A stretch of DNA of 8,400 nt from NCBI GenBank assembly GCA_003221435.1, contig QHRS01000060.1:1-8400 (forward strand), in the 5' to 3' direction. Both the position numbers and the translations under genes were made by a program. Shown piece by piece: positions 1 to 6,124 of this stretch; the stretch's first letter is position 1; each line of letters opens with the position of its first letter. The notes beneath the pieces were generated by a model, which made no database searches, was not told the origin of the DNA, and was given only the letters and a program-made list of their open reading frames with translations. Source of the DNA: Candidatus Rokuibacteriota bacterium (lineage in GTDB: Bacteria; Methylomirabilota; Methylomirabilia; Rokubacteriales; CSP1-6).

Positions 1-81
1 CACCAGGAGGCGTGCTGGGCGCCGAAGGTGACAGCGGCCGTCGAGGAGGCCGGGCGAGCGCTCTCCGAGATGTCGGCGTGA
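1..81 (+). CDS. C-terminal tail of an upstream gene (partial, unknown function)
   Basis: Frame 1 is open from the left edge to a TGA at 79-81 and encodes 26 residues ending in ...GRALSEMSA. The third codon positions are almost all G or C (about 24 of 26), which matches the real genes in this window; the other forward frames lack this bias. A stem-loop follows seven bases after the stop, as expected at a gene end. The fragment is short, mostly helical in character and rich in Ala and Glu. No family can be recognised from it, so no function is proposed. It could still be a chance open frame. Confidence 0.55.
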   Translation, partial: HQEACWAPKVTAAVEEAGRALSEMSA

Positions 82-87
82 CGCTCG

Positions 88-119
88 TCGCGGCGAAGCG
101 GCGCGAAGGCTTGCCGCGA
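88..119 (+). terminator. Stem-loop after the upstream gene, possible terminator
   Basis: TCGCGGC at 88-94 pairs perfectly with GCCGCGA at 113-119, and AAGC at 96-99 pairs with GCTT at 109-112. This gives an 11-bp stem with one bulged G and a 9-base loop. It starts seven bases after the upstream stop codon. There is no T tract after it on the + strand (a C-rich stretch then an A run follow), so it is not a classical intrinsic terminator. It may act as a U-less terminator or an mRNA 3' end stabiliser. The pairing is seen in the sequence; the function is inferred. Confidence 0.4.
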
Positions 120-144
120 GGCCCCCTCCAAAAAAGCTAGCAAC

Positions 145-162
145 TGACTGACCGGTCAGTCA
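145..162. promoter_or_regulatory. Perfect 18-bp palindrome, probable TetR operator
   Basis: TGACTGACCGGTCAGTCA is a perfect inverted repeat centred between 153 and 154. It ends four bases before the ATG of the TetR-family gene at 167. TetR/AcrR-family dimers typically bind palindromes of this size and usually next to their own gene, so this is very likely the autoregulatory operator for the whole regulator-efflux operon. A convincing -10/-35 pair is not visible: TTGCCG at 111-116 could be a -35 box, but no good -10 lies at normal spacing. The palindrome therefore probably overlaps or lies just downstream of the promoter. Confidence 0.8.
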
Positions 163-166
163 TCAA

Positions 167-883
167 ATGGGCATGCGTAAGTCCCGGATCGGTCCCCATG
201 CCCGCTCCGCGCGGGCGCTGCCTTCCTCTGCCCGCAGTGCCCCACCCGCGGCACCCCGGCGCCGCATGCCCGAGCAGCGCCCGGGGCGCATCCTGAGCGC
301 AGCCTTGGAGACCTTCGTCGAGAACGGCTTCGCGGCCACGCGGCTCGAGGACGTGGCGAAGAGGGCGGGCATCTCGAAGGGAACGCTCTACCTCTACTTC
401 GAGAGCAAGGAGGAGCTGTTCAAGGCGGCGGTCCGCGAGAACATCGTTCCCTTCATCGACCGCTCGGAGCATCGCGTCAATACGTTCGAAGGTACATCGC
501 GGGATCTGTTCGTCGAGCTCCTGTACGACTGGTGGAGGGCGATGAACGAGTCTCGCGTCACGGGGCTGCCCAAGCTGATTCTCGCGGAGGCCTCGAACTT
601 TCCGCAGGCGGCGCGGTTCTTCTTCGACGAGGTCGTGGCCCGGGTGCGCGCGCTCTTCACGCGCGTTTTGCAGCGCGGGATCGACGCCGGCGAGTTCCGG
701 CCGGTCGACGTCGAGTACACGGTCCGCATCGTCATGACTCCGGTAGTCATGGGGCTGATCTGGAAGCACTCGATGGTCAAGTGCCGGATCGACGCGATTG
801 ACTTCGATCGGCAGCTCGCCGCGCTGGTCGACGTCACGATGCACGGTCTGCTGCGTGGGCCGGAGAAGGGTGCCCGGGCATGA
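167..883 (+). CDS. TetR/AcrR-family transcriptional repressor of the efflux operon
   Basis: This 238-residue protein carries a TetR-type N-terminal DNA-binding domain. RILSAALETFVENGF (41-55) leads into the helix-turn-helix RLEDVAKRAGISKGTLYLYF (59-78), which is near the family consensus, then KEELF. The rest (about 90-235) is the all-helical ligand-binding and dimerisation domain, with FFFDEVVARVRALF near 151-164. It probably represses its own operon by binding the palindrome at 145-162 and is released by a ligand, possibly a pump substrate. Residues 1-33 are an Arg/Ala/Ser/Pro-rich extension unusual for the family. Neither the ATG at 167 nor the internal ATG at 266 (Met34, which would give a typical N-terminus) has a clear ribosome binding site, so the start is uncertain. 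The stop overlaps the next start (ATGA), implying translational coupling with the channel gene. The family call is secure; the target and ligand are inferred. Confidence 0.93.
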   Translation: MGMRKSRIGPHARSARALPSSARSAPPAAPRRRMPEQRPGRILSAALETFVENGFAATRLEDVAKRAGISKGTLYLYFESKEELFKAAVRENIVPFIDRSEHRVNTFEGTSRDLFVELLYDWWRAMNESRVTGLPKLILAEASNFPQAARFFFDEVVARVRALFTRVLQRGIDAGEFRPVDVEYTVRIVMTPVVMGLIWKHSMVKCRIDAIDFDRQLAALVDVTMHGLLRGPEKGARA

Positions 884-2229
884 CGCGCGCCCTCGCTCGC
901 CTCGGGCCGCTCGTGGCGCTGGCGTGGTTGACTTCGCCGGCGATGACGCAGTCCCTGGAGCCCGCCGCACGCCGGCTCTCGCTGGCGGAGGCGGTGGCGA
1001 TCGCATCGGGCACGACGCCCGCCGTCCAGATCGCAGCACTGCGCACCGACGAGGCGAATGCCCGCGTGGGTGAAGCGCGCGGCGTTCTGTTGCCGAACCT
1101 CTCGGTCACCGGCTATCAGCTCGATCGCACGTTCAATAGCCGGACGCTCGGCATTCCGTTCCCCAGCGTTCCGGGCGGGCCTTCGATCCCGGAGCGGGTC
1201 GGGCCGGTGCAGCAGTTCGACGCCCGCCTGCACGGCTCCCAGGCACTCCTCGACCCGGCGGGCTGGGCCCGGATCGGCGCATCGCACCGCGGGCTCGATG
1301 TGTCGCGCGCGGAGCAGAGCGCCAGCGGGGAGTCCGCCGCTCAGACGGCGGCGATCGCGTATCTGCGCTCTGCGCGGGCGGTGAAGGTGGTGGACGCGCG
1401 GCGGTCCGACCTGGCTGTGGCGGACTCGCTGGTCGAGATCGCGGAGGCGCAGATCAAAGCGGGCCTCACGCCCGACATCGACGGCACGCGGGCGCGCACG
1501 CAGAGCGCCGCCGCGCGAAGCGCCCTGCTGGTGGCGCGCAATCAGCTCGATCGCGCTCGCCTCGATCTGGCGCGTGCGCTCGGGCTCGACCCGATGAGCC
1601 CGCTCGCGCTCAGCGATTCGCTCGACGGCTCGCTCGGCGGATCGACCGCTCCCGATCGCGCGGAGGCCGCGGTCGCGCTCGCCCTCGAGCGCCGGCCGGA
1701 GCTGACCGCCGAGGCCGCCCGGTCGCGCCTCGCGCGGTCAAGTCGCACGGCGATCCGGCTCGAGCGGCTGCCGCGAGTCGAGGTCGCCGCGGACTACGGC
1801 CTGAGCGGAGAGCAGGCGCCCGACGCCATCGCCACGCATCAGGTGGGCGTCGCGTTCAGCATGCCCTTCATGGATGGGCTGCGGCGCGAGGCGCGCGTGG
1901 ATGAGCAGACGGCGCTGCTGCGCGAATCCGAGGTTCGGATGCGCGACCTCCAGCAGCAAGTGGTGGCCGATGTGGACGCGGCGCTGCTCGATCTGGCCTC
2001 GGGCTTGGAGCAGGAGCAGGTCGCGACGGACCGGCTCCGGCTCGCGGACCGGGAGCTGGCACAGGCGCGCGAGCGGTTCACGTCTGGAGTCGCAGGCAAC
2101 ATCGAAGTCGTCGATGCCCAGTCGTCGCTGGTGCGCGCGCGAGAGATCGACATCGACGCGCGCTTCGCGATCGCGGTAGCGCGCGTGAACCTGGCCCGCG
2201 CCACGGGTGTCGCCCGCAGCATTCACTAG
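880..2229 (+). CDS. TolC-family outer-membrane efflux channel
   Basis: This 449-residue protein is the outer-membrane exit duct of a tripartite pump. A signal peptide is likely at about 1-23 (hydrophobic LGPLVALAWL). Two outer-membrane efflux protein repeats follow. The first begins RLSLAEAVAIASGTTP (32-47) and continues through GVLLPNLSVTGYQ to the coiled helices ending in ARALGLD (231-237). The second runs from about 265 to 445 and includes RRPELTAEAA, LPRVEVAADYGLSGE and the typical FTSGVAGNIEVVDAQSSLVRA (400-420). No lipobox cysteine is present, so it resembles TolC more than lipidated OprM-type channels. Its length is normal. The start overlaps the regulator stop by four bases, with GAAGGG at 865-870 as a plausible ribosome binding site inside the regulator gene. 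The adjacent adaptor and MFS transporter are its natural partners. Confidence 0.93.
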   Translation: MTRALARLGPLVALAWLTSPAMTQSLEPAARRLSLAEAVAIASGTTPAVQIAALRTDEANARVGEARGVLLPNLSVTGYQLDRTFNSRTLGIPFPSVPGGPSIPERVGPVQQFDARLHGSQALLDPAGWARIGASHRGLDVSRAEQSASGESAAQTAAIAYLRSARAVKVVDARRSDLAVADSLVEIAEAQIKAGLTPDIDGTRARTQSAAARSALLVARNQLDRARLDLARALGLDPMSPLALSDSLDGSLGGSTAPDRAEAAVALALERRPELTAEAARSRLARSSRTAIRLERLPRVEVAADYGLSGEQAPDAIATHQVGVAFSMPFMDGLRREARVDEQTALLRESEVRMRDLQQQVVADVDAALLDLASGLEQEQVATDRLRLADRELAQARERFTSGVAGNIEVVDAQSSLVRAREIDIDARFAIAVARVNLARATGVARSIH

Positions 2230-2259
2230 CACCAGTCGATCTACGAAGCGAGGACGATC

Positions 2260-3447
2260 ATGACCAGAACCGTCGGCCAGCCCAGCGCGACAGGCGCGCT
2301 CGTTTCGCACCCAGCCGGGGACGGCGCCACCTCCCAAACCGCCTCGGCGCACGTCGCGCCGTCCCCGGATCGCCCGGCGCCGCCCGACGCCGCCCCGGCA
2401 GCGCCGCCCGCCCCCGCGGCCAAGCCACGACCGACCCGCAGCCCGATCCCGCTCGTGATCACGGCCCTCGCCGCGCTGGTCCTCGGCGGGCTCGGGGTGC
2501 AGCGATGGCTCTACGGCCGGCATCACGTTTCGACCGACAACGCTCAGATCCAGGGCGACGTGATTCCCGTGCTTCCGCGGGTGAGCGGGTTCGTGGCGGA
2601 GGTCCGGGTCGGCGAGAACCAGCGGGTGCGCGCGGGCGACACGCTGGTCGTGCTCGACGATCGCGACCTCGCAGCCAGGCTCGCGCAGGGCGAGGCCGAC
2701 CTGGCGGCGGCGCGGGCGGCAGCCGGCGAGGCGCACAGCGTCGGCCAGATGGAGGCACAGCTCGCAGCTGCGAAGGCGAGCGTGAAGCAGGCGGAGGCGA
2801 CTGCCTGGAAGGCGCATGGTGACGTCGAGCGCTATCGCGCGCTGGCGGCGCACGGCGTGATCGGCCGCCAGCAGCTCGATGCGGCCGAGGCGGCCGTGTC
2901 GATCGCGGACGCTCAGCTCCAGGCGGCACACGATCAGGTCGCGAGCGCCGAGGCGTCGGAGACGTCGGCGACTGCGCGGGTGGCGGCTTCGCGCGCTGCG
3001 CGCGATCTCGCAGCTCTCCAGCTCTCGTACAGCCGGCTGGTCGCTCCGCTGTCGGGCATCGTCAGCAAGAAAGACGTCGAGGTCGGTGAGCTCGTCCAGG
3101 TCGGCCAGCCGCTCATGAGCGTCGTCCCGCTCGAGGACGTGTGGGTCGTCGCGAACCTCAAGGAGACCGAGGTTCAGAACGTCGCCACCGGCGATCGCGT
3201 CGAGATCCGGGTCGACTCGTACCCGGGTCACAAGTTCTGGGGCCGGGTTGAGAGCCTGAGCCCGGCCTCGGGCGCCCGGTTCTCGCTGCTGCCGCCCGAC
3301 AACGCCACCGGCAACTTCACCAAGGTCGTCCAGCGGATTCCGGTGCGCATCCGGATCGAGGGCGGTTCCGATGCCACGCACGTGCTGCGGCCGGGCATGA
3401 GCGTCGTCGCGACCATCACGACCTTGGACCGCGGCCAGCGCTCGTGA
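2260..3447 (+). CDS. EmrA/HlyD-type periplasmic adaptor (membrane fusion protein)
   Basis: This 395-residue protein links the inner-membrane transporter to the outer-membrane channel. Residues 1-60 are a Pro/Ala-rich cytosolic tail, followed by one membrane anchor at about 63-82 (PIPLVITALAALVLGGLGV). STDNAQIQGDVIPVLPRVSGFV (from 91) is the EmrA-type hallmark and opens the first half of the biotinyl-lipoyl domain. A long Ala/Gln/Glu-rich coiled-coil hairpin spans about 136-256, and LSYSRLVAPLSGIVSKKDVEVGE (255-277) is the second lipoyl half. The beta-barrel starts at VWVVANLKETEV and contains YPGHKFWGRV. FSLLPPDNATGNFTKVVQRIPVRI (341-364) is characteristic of EmrA homologues paired with DHA2 transporters. 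AGGA at 2251-2254 is the ribosome binding site. It lies 30 bases after the channel gene and 13 before the transporter gene, so co-transcription is very likely. Confidence 0.95.
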   Translation: MTRTVGQPSATGALVSHPAGDGATSQTASAHVAPSPDRPAPPDAAPAAPPAPAAKPRPTRSPIPLVITALAALVLGGLGVQRWLYGRHHVSTDNAQIQGDVIPVLPRVSGFVAEVRVGENQRVRAGDTLVVLDDRDLAARLAQGEADLAAARAAAGEAHSVGQMEAQLAAAKASVKQAEATAWKAHGDVERYRALAAHGVIGRQQLDAAEAAVSIADAQLQAAHDQVASAEASETSATARVAASRAARDLAALQLSYSRLVAPLSGIVSKKDVEVGELVQVGQPLMSVVPLEDVWVVANLKETEVQNVATGDRVEIRVDSYPGHKFWGRVESLSPASGARFSLLPPDNATGNFTKVVQRIPVRIRIEGGSDATHVLRPGMSVVATITTLDRGQRS

Positions 3448-3460
3448 CGGATGACCGCCC

Positions 3461-5047
3461 ATGGCCACCGCTTCGCTGACTTCCGTCGGCGCTCCGGCCG
3501 CGTACGCCGACCGGTACGTGAACCGCTACATCATCGCGATCACGGTGACGCTGGCTTCGATCATGGAGCTGATCGACACCAGCATCGTCAACGTGGCCAT
3601 TCCGCACATGATGGGCAATCTGGGCGCGACGCTGGACCAGATCGCCTGGGTCTCCACCGGCTACATCGTCGCGAACGTGATCGTGTTGCCGATTACCGGC
3701 TGGCTGTCGGAGGTGTTCGGGCGCAGGCGCTATTTCGCCGGCTCGATCGCGCTCTTCACCGCAGCTTCGTTCCTGTGCGGCAACTCGCATTCGCTCGCCG
3801 AGCTCGTGATGTGGCGCGTGCTGCAGGGCCTGGGAGGCGGCGCGCTGCTCTCGACTTCCCAGGCCGTGCTGTACGAGGTGTTCCCGCCGGCCGAGTACGG
3901 CACAGCCATGGCGATCTTCGGCGTCGGCGTCATGGTCGGCCCCACGCTCGGGCCCACGCTCGGCGGCTACATCACGGACACGCTCTCGTGGCCCTGGATC
4001 TTCTATATCAACATCCCGTTCGGGGCGGTGGCGCTGCTGCTGACGCTCACCTATCTCCGCGACTCGGCGTACGCCCGCAAGGTTGTGCGCGTCGACTGGC
4101 TGGGGCTCGTGCTGCTGGCGCTCGGTGTCGGAACGCTCCAGACCATGCTCGAGCGCGGCGAGCGGCTCGACTGGTTCGCCTCGCGCGAGGTCGTGCTCTA
4201 CGCGACCGCCAGCGCGACGTCGCTCGTGGCGTTCGTGTGGCACGAGCTCACGACCGAGCATCCGGTCGTGGACCTGCACATCCTGACGAGCAAGCAGCTC
4301 GCGGCCGGCGTCGGCTTCGGCGGCATGCTCGGCGTGTGCCTCTACGCCACCGTGTTCGTGCTACCGGTCTACCTGCAGCAGCTCCAGGGCTTCACCGCCA
4401 ACCAGACCGGGCTCGTGATCCTGCCGGGTGCGCTCGCGAGCGCCTTCACCATGGCTGCCACCGCCCGCCTGCGCGGCAAGTTCGATGCGCGGATCAGCGT
4501 GGTGTTCGGCGTCGCGATCTTCGTGTTCGCCATGTGGCAGATGTCGCACTTCACCACCCTGAGCGGGCGCAACGACTTCCTGTGGCCGATGATCTGGCGC
4601 GGAGTCGGCCTCGGCCTGATCTTCGTCCCGGTGACGAACCTCGCGCTCGCCGACCTGCCCATGGAGAAGATTCCCAGCGGCACGGGCCTCTTCAATCTGC
4701 TCCGCCAGCTCGGGGGCAGCGTCGGGATCGCGATCTCGGCGACCCTGCTCACGAGGTTCGAGACCATCCAGCGGGCGATGCTGGCTGAGCACGTGACGAG
4801 GTTCGACGAGGCGACGCGCGAGCGGCTCGCGGCCCTGACCTACACGGTCATCCGCCGCGGCATGCTGCCCGCGAACGCCGAGCGCGAAGCGATCGCGATG
4901 CTCAACACCCAGGTCACGCGCCAGGCGATGATGCTGTCGTTCGAGCAGCTGTTCCTCCTGTACGGACTCGGGCTCGCGCTCGCGACGCCGCTGCTGCTCC
5001 TGATGCGGAAAGGCAAGGGTTTCCAGGGTGCGGGCGCTTCGCATTGA
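3461..5047 (+). CDS. EmrB-type MFS drug:proton antiporter (DHA2, 14-TM)
   Basis: This 528-residue inner-membrane transporter is the energised part of the pump and should export hydrophobic or amphipathic compounds in exchange for protons. DHA2 motifs are visible. TM1 carries an acidic residue in ELIDTSIVNVAIP (D39). Motif A is GWLSEVFGRRRYF (80-92). Motif B is WRVLQGLGGG with R119, a residue linked to proton coupling in the family. The antiporter motif C is GVGVMVGPTLGPTLGG (154-169). Length and hydrophobic periodicity fit 14 helices, with the long polar loop before the last helix (about 432-492) that is typical of EmrB. The start at 3461 follows the adaptor by 13 bases; the ribosome binding site is weak (ACGGATGA). 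The final codons and stop lie inside a 10-bp inverted repeat (5033-5057). Substrate cannot be read from sequence: drugs, fatty acids, bile-like or aromatic compounds are all possible. Confidence 0.95.
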   Translation: MATASLTSVGAPAAYADRYVNRYIIAITVTLASIMELIDTSIVNVAIPHMMGNLGATLDQIAWVSTGYIVANVIVLPITGWLSEVFGRRRYFAGSIALFTAASFLCGNSHSLAELVMWRVLQGLGGGALLSTSQAVLYEVFPPAEYGTAMAIFGVGVMVGPTLGPTLGGYITDTLSWPWIFYINIPFGAVALLLTLTYLRDSAYARKVVRVDWLGLVLLALGVGTLQTMLERGERLDWFASREVVLYATASATSLVAFVWHELTTEHPVVDLHILTSKQLAAGVGFGGMLGVCLYATVFVLPVYLQQLQGFTANQTGLVILPGALASAFTMAATARLRGKFDARISVVFGVAIFVFAMWQMSHFTTLSGRNDFLWPMIWRGVGLGLIFVPVTNLALADLPMEKIPSGTGLFNLLRQLGGSVGIAISATLLTRFETIQRAMLAEHVTRFDEATRERLAALTYTVIRRGMLPANAEREAIAMLNTQVTRQAMMLSFEQLFLLYGLGLALATPLLLLMRKGKGFQGAGASH

Positions 5048-5057
5048 GCGAAGCGCC
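5033..5057 (+). promoter_or_regulatory. Perfect 10-bp inverted repeat across the exporter stop codon
   Basis: GGCGCTTCGC (5033-5042), loop ATTGA (5043-5047), then GCGAAGCGCC (5048-5057). The stem is perfect and the exporter stop codon TGA is in the loop. No T run follows; the next bases are the purine-rich ribosome binding site of the reductase gene. The RNA hairpin could lower expression of the last cistron, partly terminate transcription, or protect the pump mRNA 3' end. The structure is seen directly; the role is inferred. Confidence 0.55.
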
Positions 5058-5062
5058 GGTGA

Positions 5063-5070
5063 GGGGGTGA
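5063..5070 (+). promoter_or_regulatory. Strong ribosome binding site of the SDR gene
   Basis: GGGGGTGA matches the full anti-Shine-Dalgarno complement GGAGGTGA at seven of eight positions and lies six bases before the ATG at 5077. It supports that start over the in-frame ATG at 5149, which would remove a 24-residue polar leader. It begins six bases after the hairpin at 5033-5057, so hairpin and ribosome could interfere with each other. Confidence 0.7.
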
Positions 5071-5076
5071 GTCGCG

Positions 5077-5946
5077 ATGTCGGAGCAGGGCACGTCGAGC
5101 GCTCGTGAACCGGGCGCGGCGGCGGGCGCGGAGGGGCAGCGCCGCCGAATGGCTCTGATCACAGGTGGATCGGGCGGGATCGGCCTCGAGCTCGCGCGAC
5201 TCTTCGCAGCGGACGGCCTGTCGCTGATCCTCGTGGGGCGCGACCGTCGACGGTTGGAAGCGGCCGGAGCGCAGCTGCGCGCTCAGTACCAGGTTCCGGT
5301 TCGGTGCATGTCTCGAGACCTGTCCGAATCGCGGGCGGCCTTCGAGCTGTGGGCAGACCTGACGGCGTCCGGCGCCGACGTCGACGTCCTCGTCAACAAC
5401 GCGGGCGTCGGTCTGTACGGCCCGGTCGACACTCAGGATCCGGACGCGCTCGAGCGCATGGTGCAGCTCAACGTAGCCGCGCTCACGACCCTCACGCGGC
5501 TGGCCCTGCCCGCGATGCGCAGGCGCGGGTGGGGGCGGATTCTCAACGTCGCGTCGGTCGTCGCGTTTCAGCCGGCGGCGCCGCGCATGGCGGCCTACTA
5601 CGCATCCAAGGCGTACGTCTTGTCGTTCTCGAGGGGTCTGTCGGCGGAGCTTAAGGGAAGCGGCGTGAGCATCACCGTGTTGGCCCCCGGGCCCACCGAG
5701 ACGCAATTCGACGACACGTCCGATGCGGCCGCGGATGTGCTCTACAAGCGGCTTCCCAAGATGTCGCCCGCTGCCGTGGCCCGAGCCGGGTACCGTGGGC
5801 TGATACGCGGGGCAAAGGTGGTCGTTCCCGGTTTTCTGGCCAAGGTCATGGCGTTTGCTGGCGAGCTGCCTCCGCGCAGCATCGCTCTGGAGGTCAATCG
5901 CCTGCTCTGGAAACCGCCCGCGTCACGGCGCGGGTCCGGATCCTGA
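5077..5946 (+). CDS. Short-chain dehydrogenase/reductase (classical SDR, DltE/COG0300-like)
   Basis: This 289-residue predicted cytosolic oxidoreductase uses NAD(P)(H). The Rossmann nucleotide loop TGGSGGIG is at 29-36. GRDRRRL (54-60) places a basic residue after the second strand, which favours NADP(H). NNAG is at 107-110, followed by the structural Asn132 in LNVAA. The catalytic Ser is S160 (NVAS), and the catalytic YxxxK pair is Y174 and K178 (YYASK). APGPTET (203-209) is the usual PG motif after the active site. All catalytic residues are intact. The first 24 residues are a polar Ala/Gly leader before the fold begins at MALITGG. It lies 29 bases after the exporter with a strong ribosome binding site, so it is probably the last cistron of the efflux operon, though a hairpin intervenes. 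The substrate is unknown. A link to the pump substrate, or to lipid or ketone metabolism, is speculation from position. Confidence 0.93.
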   Translation: MSEQGTSSAREPGAAAGAEGQRRRMALITGGSGGIGLELARLFAADGLSLILVGRDRRRLEAAGAQLRAQYQVPVRCMSRDLSESRAAFELWADLTASGADVDVLVNNAGVGLYGPVDTQDPDALERMVQLNVAALTTLTRLALPAMRRRGWGRILNVASVVAFQPAAPRMAAYYASKAYVLSFSRGLSAELKGSGVSITVLAPGPTETQFDDTSDAAADVLYKRLPKMSPAAVARAGYRGLIRGAKVVVPGFLAKVMAFAGELPPRSIALEVNRLLWKPPASRRGSGS

Positions 5947-5961
5947 TCCGGCCCGCCGCGC

Positions 5962-5991
5962 TTGCCGGGCGGCCGCGGCGCCCGGTACTGT
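5962..5991 (+). promoter_or_regulatory. Possible promoter of tRNA-Ser
   Basis: TTGCCG (5962-5967) and TACTGT (5986-5991) are separated by 18 bases and would start transcription about eight bases before the mature tRNA. They match the sigma-70 consensus at four and three of six positions, so the call is weak. The stretch after the -10 (GCGCGCTCGC) is GC-rich, like the discriminators of stringently controlled stable-RNA promoters. Confidence 0.3.
5965..5985 (+). terminator. GC-rich hairpin after the SDR gene, candidate operon terminator
   Basis: CCGGGCG (5965-5971) pairs perfectly with CGCCCGG (5979-5985) around a 7-base loop. It extends outward by a G-T wobble and a T-A pair. It lies 18 bases after the SDR stop, where the efflux operon should end. 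There is no T tract, so intrinsic termination would be weak. The same bases overlap the possible tRNA promoter. Function is inferred from position. Confidence 0.4.
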
Positions 5992-6005
5992 TGCGCGCTC
6001 GCTGC

Positions 6006-6096
6006 GGAGAGATGTCCGAGTGGTTGAAGGAGCACGATTGGAAATCGTGTAGGCGCTAATACCGCCTCGTGGGTTCGAATCCCACTCTCTCCGCCA
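6006..6096 (+). tRNA. tRNA-Ser(GGA)
   Basis: A complete class II tRNA can be folded by eye. The acceptor stem is GGAGAGA (6006-6012) with TCTCTCC (6086-6092), then discriminator G (6093, as expected for serine) and an encoded CCA (6094-6096). The D stem is TCC/GGA (6015-6017 and 6029-6031) with the conserved GG in its loop. The anticodon stem is CACGA/TCGTG around loop TTGGAAA, which places anticodon GGA at 6040-6042 and reads UCC and UCU. The long variable arm typical of serine tRNAs is AGGCG/CGCCT (6051-6055 and 6063-6067). The T arm is GTGGG/CCCAC around TTCGAAT (6069-6085). All stems are perfect, so the gene should be functional. Confidence 0.98.
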
Positions 6097-6108
6097 TCTC
6101 TCACTCCC

Positions 6109-6114
6109 AAGGAG
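6109..6114 (+). promoter_or_regulatory. Ribosome binding site of the S10 peptidase gene
   Basis: AAGGAG lies ten bases before the ATG at 6125 and only 12 bases after the CCA end of the tRNA. It fixes the start of the peptidase and shows that the leader contains almost nothing between tRNA and ribosome binding site. Confidence 0.75.
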
Positions 6115-6124
6115 TTCCCCGGCC

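Noticed and set aside
1738..3468. A 576-codon open frame on the - strand opposite the channel and adaptor genes
   Set aside because: It is antisense to two well-supported genes, and its translation is Arg/Asp/His-rich with no recognisable domain. Long antisense frames are common in GC-rich DNA.
3451..4788. A 445-codon + strand frame overlapping the MFS transporter in another frame
   Set aside because: Arg-rich translation with no membrane helices or domain, while the overlapping frame encodes a clear 14-TM transporter. It is a frame shadow.
6006..6096. tRNA-Ser as an attachment site for an integrated element
   Set aside because: tRNA-Ser genes are frequent integration sites, but I see no integrase gene, no repeated copy of the tRNA 3' end and no composition change on either side within the window.
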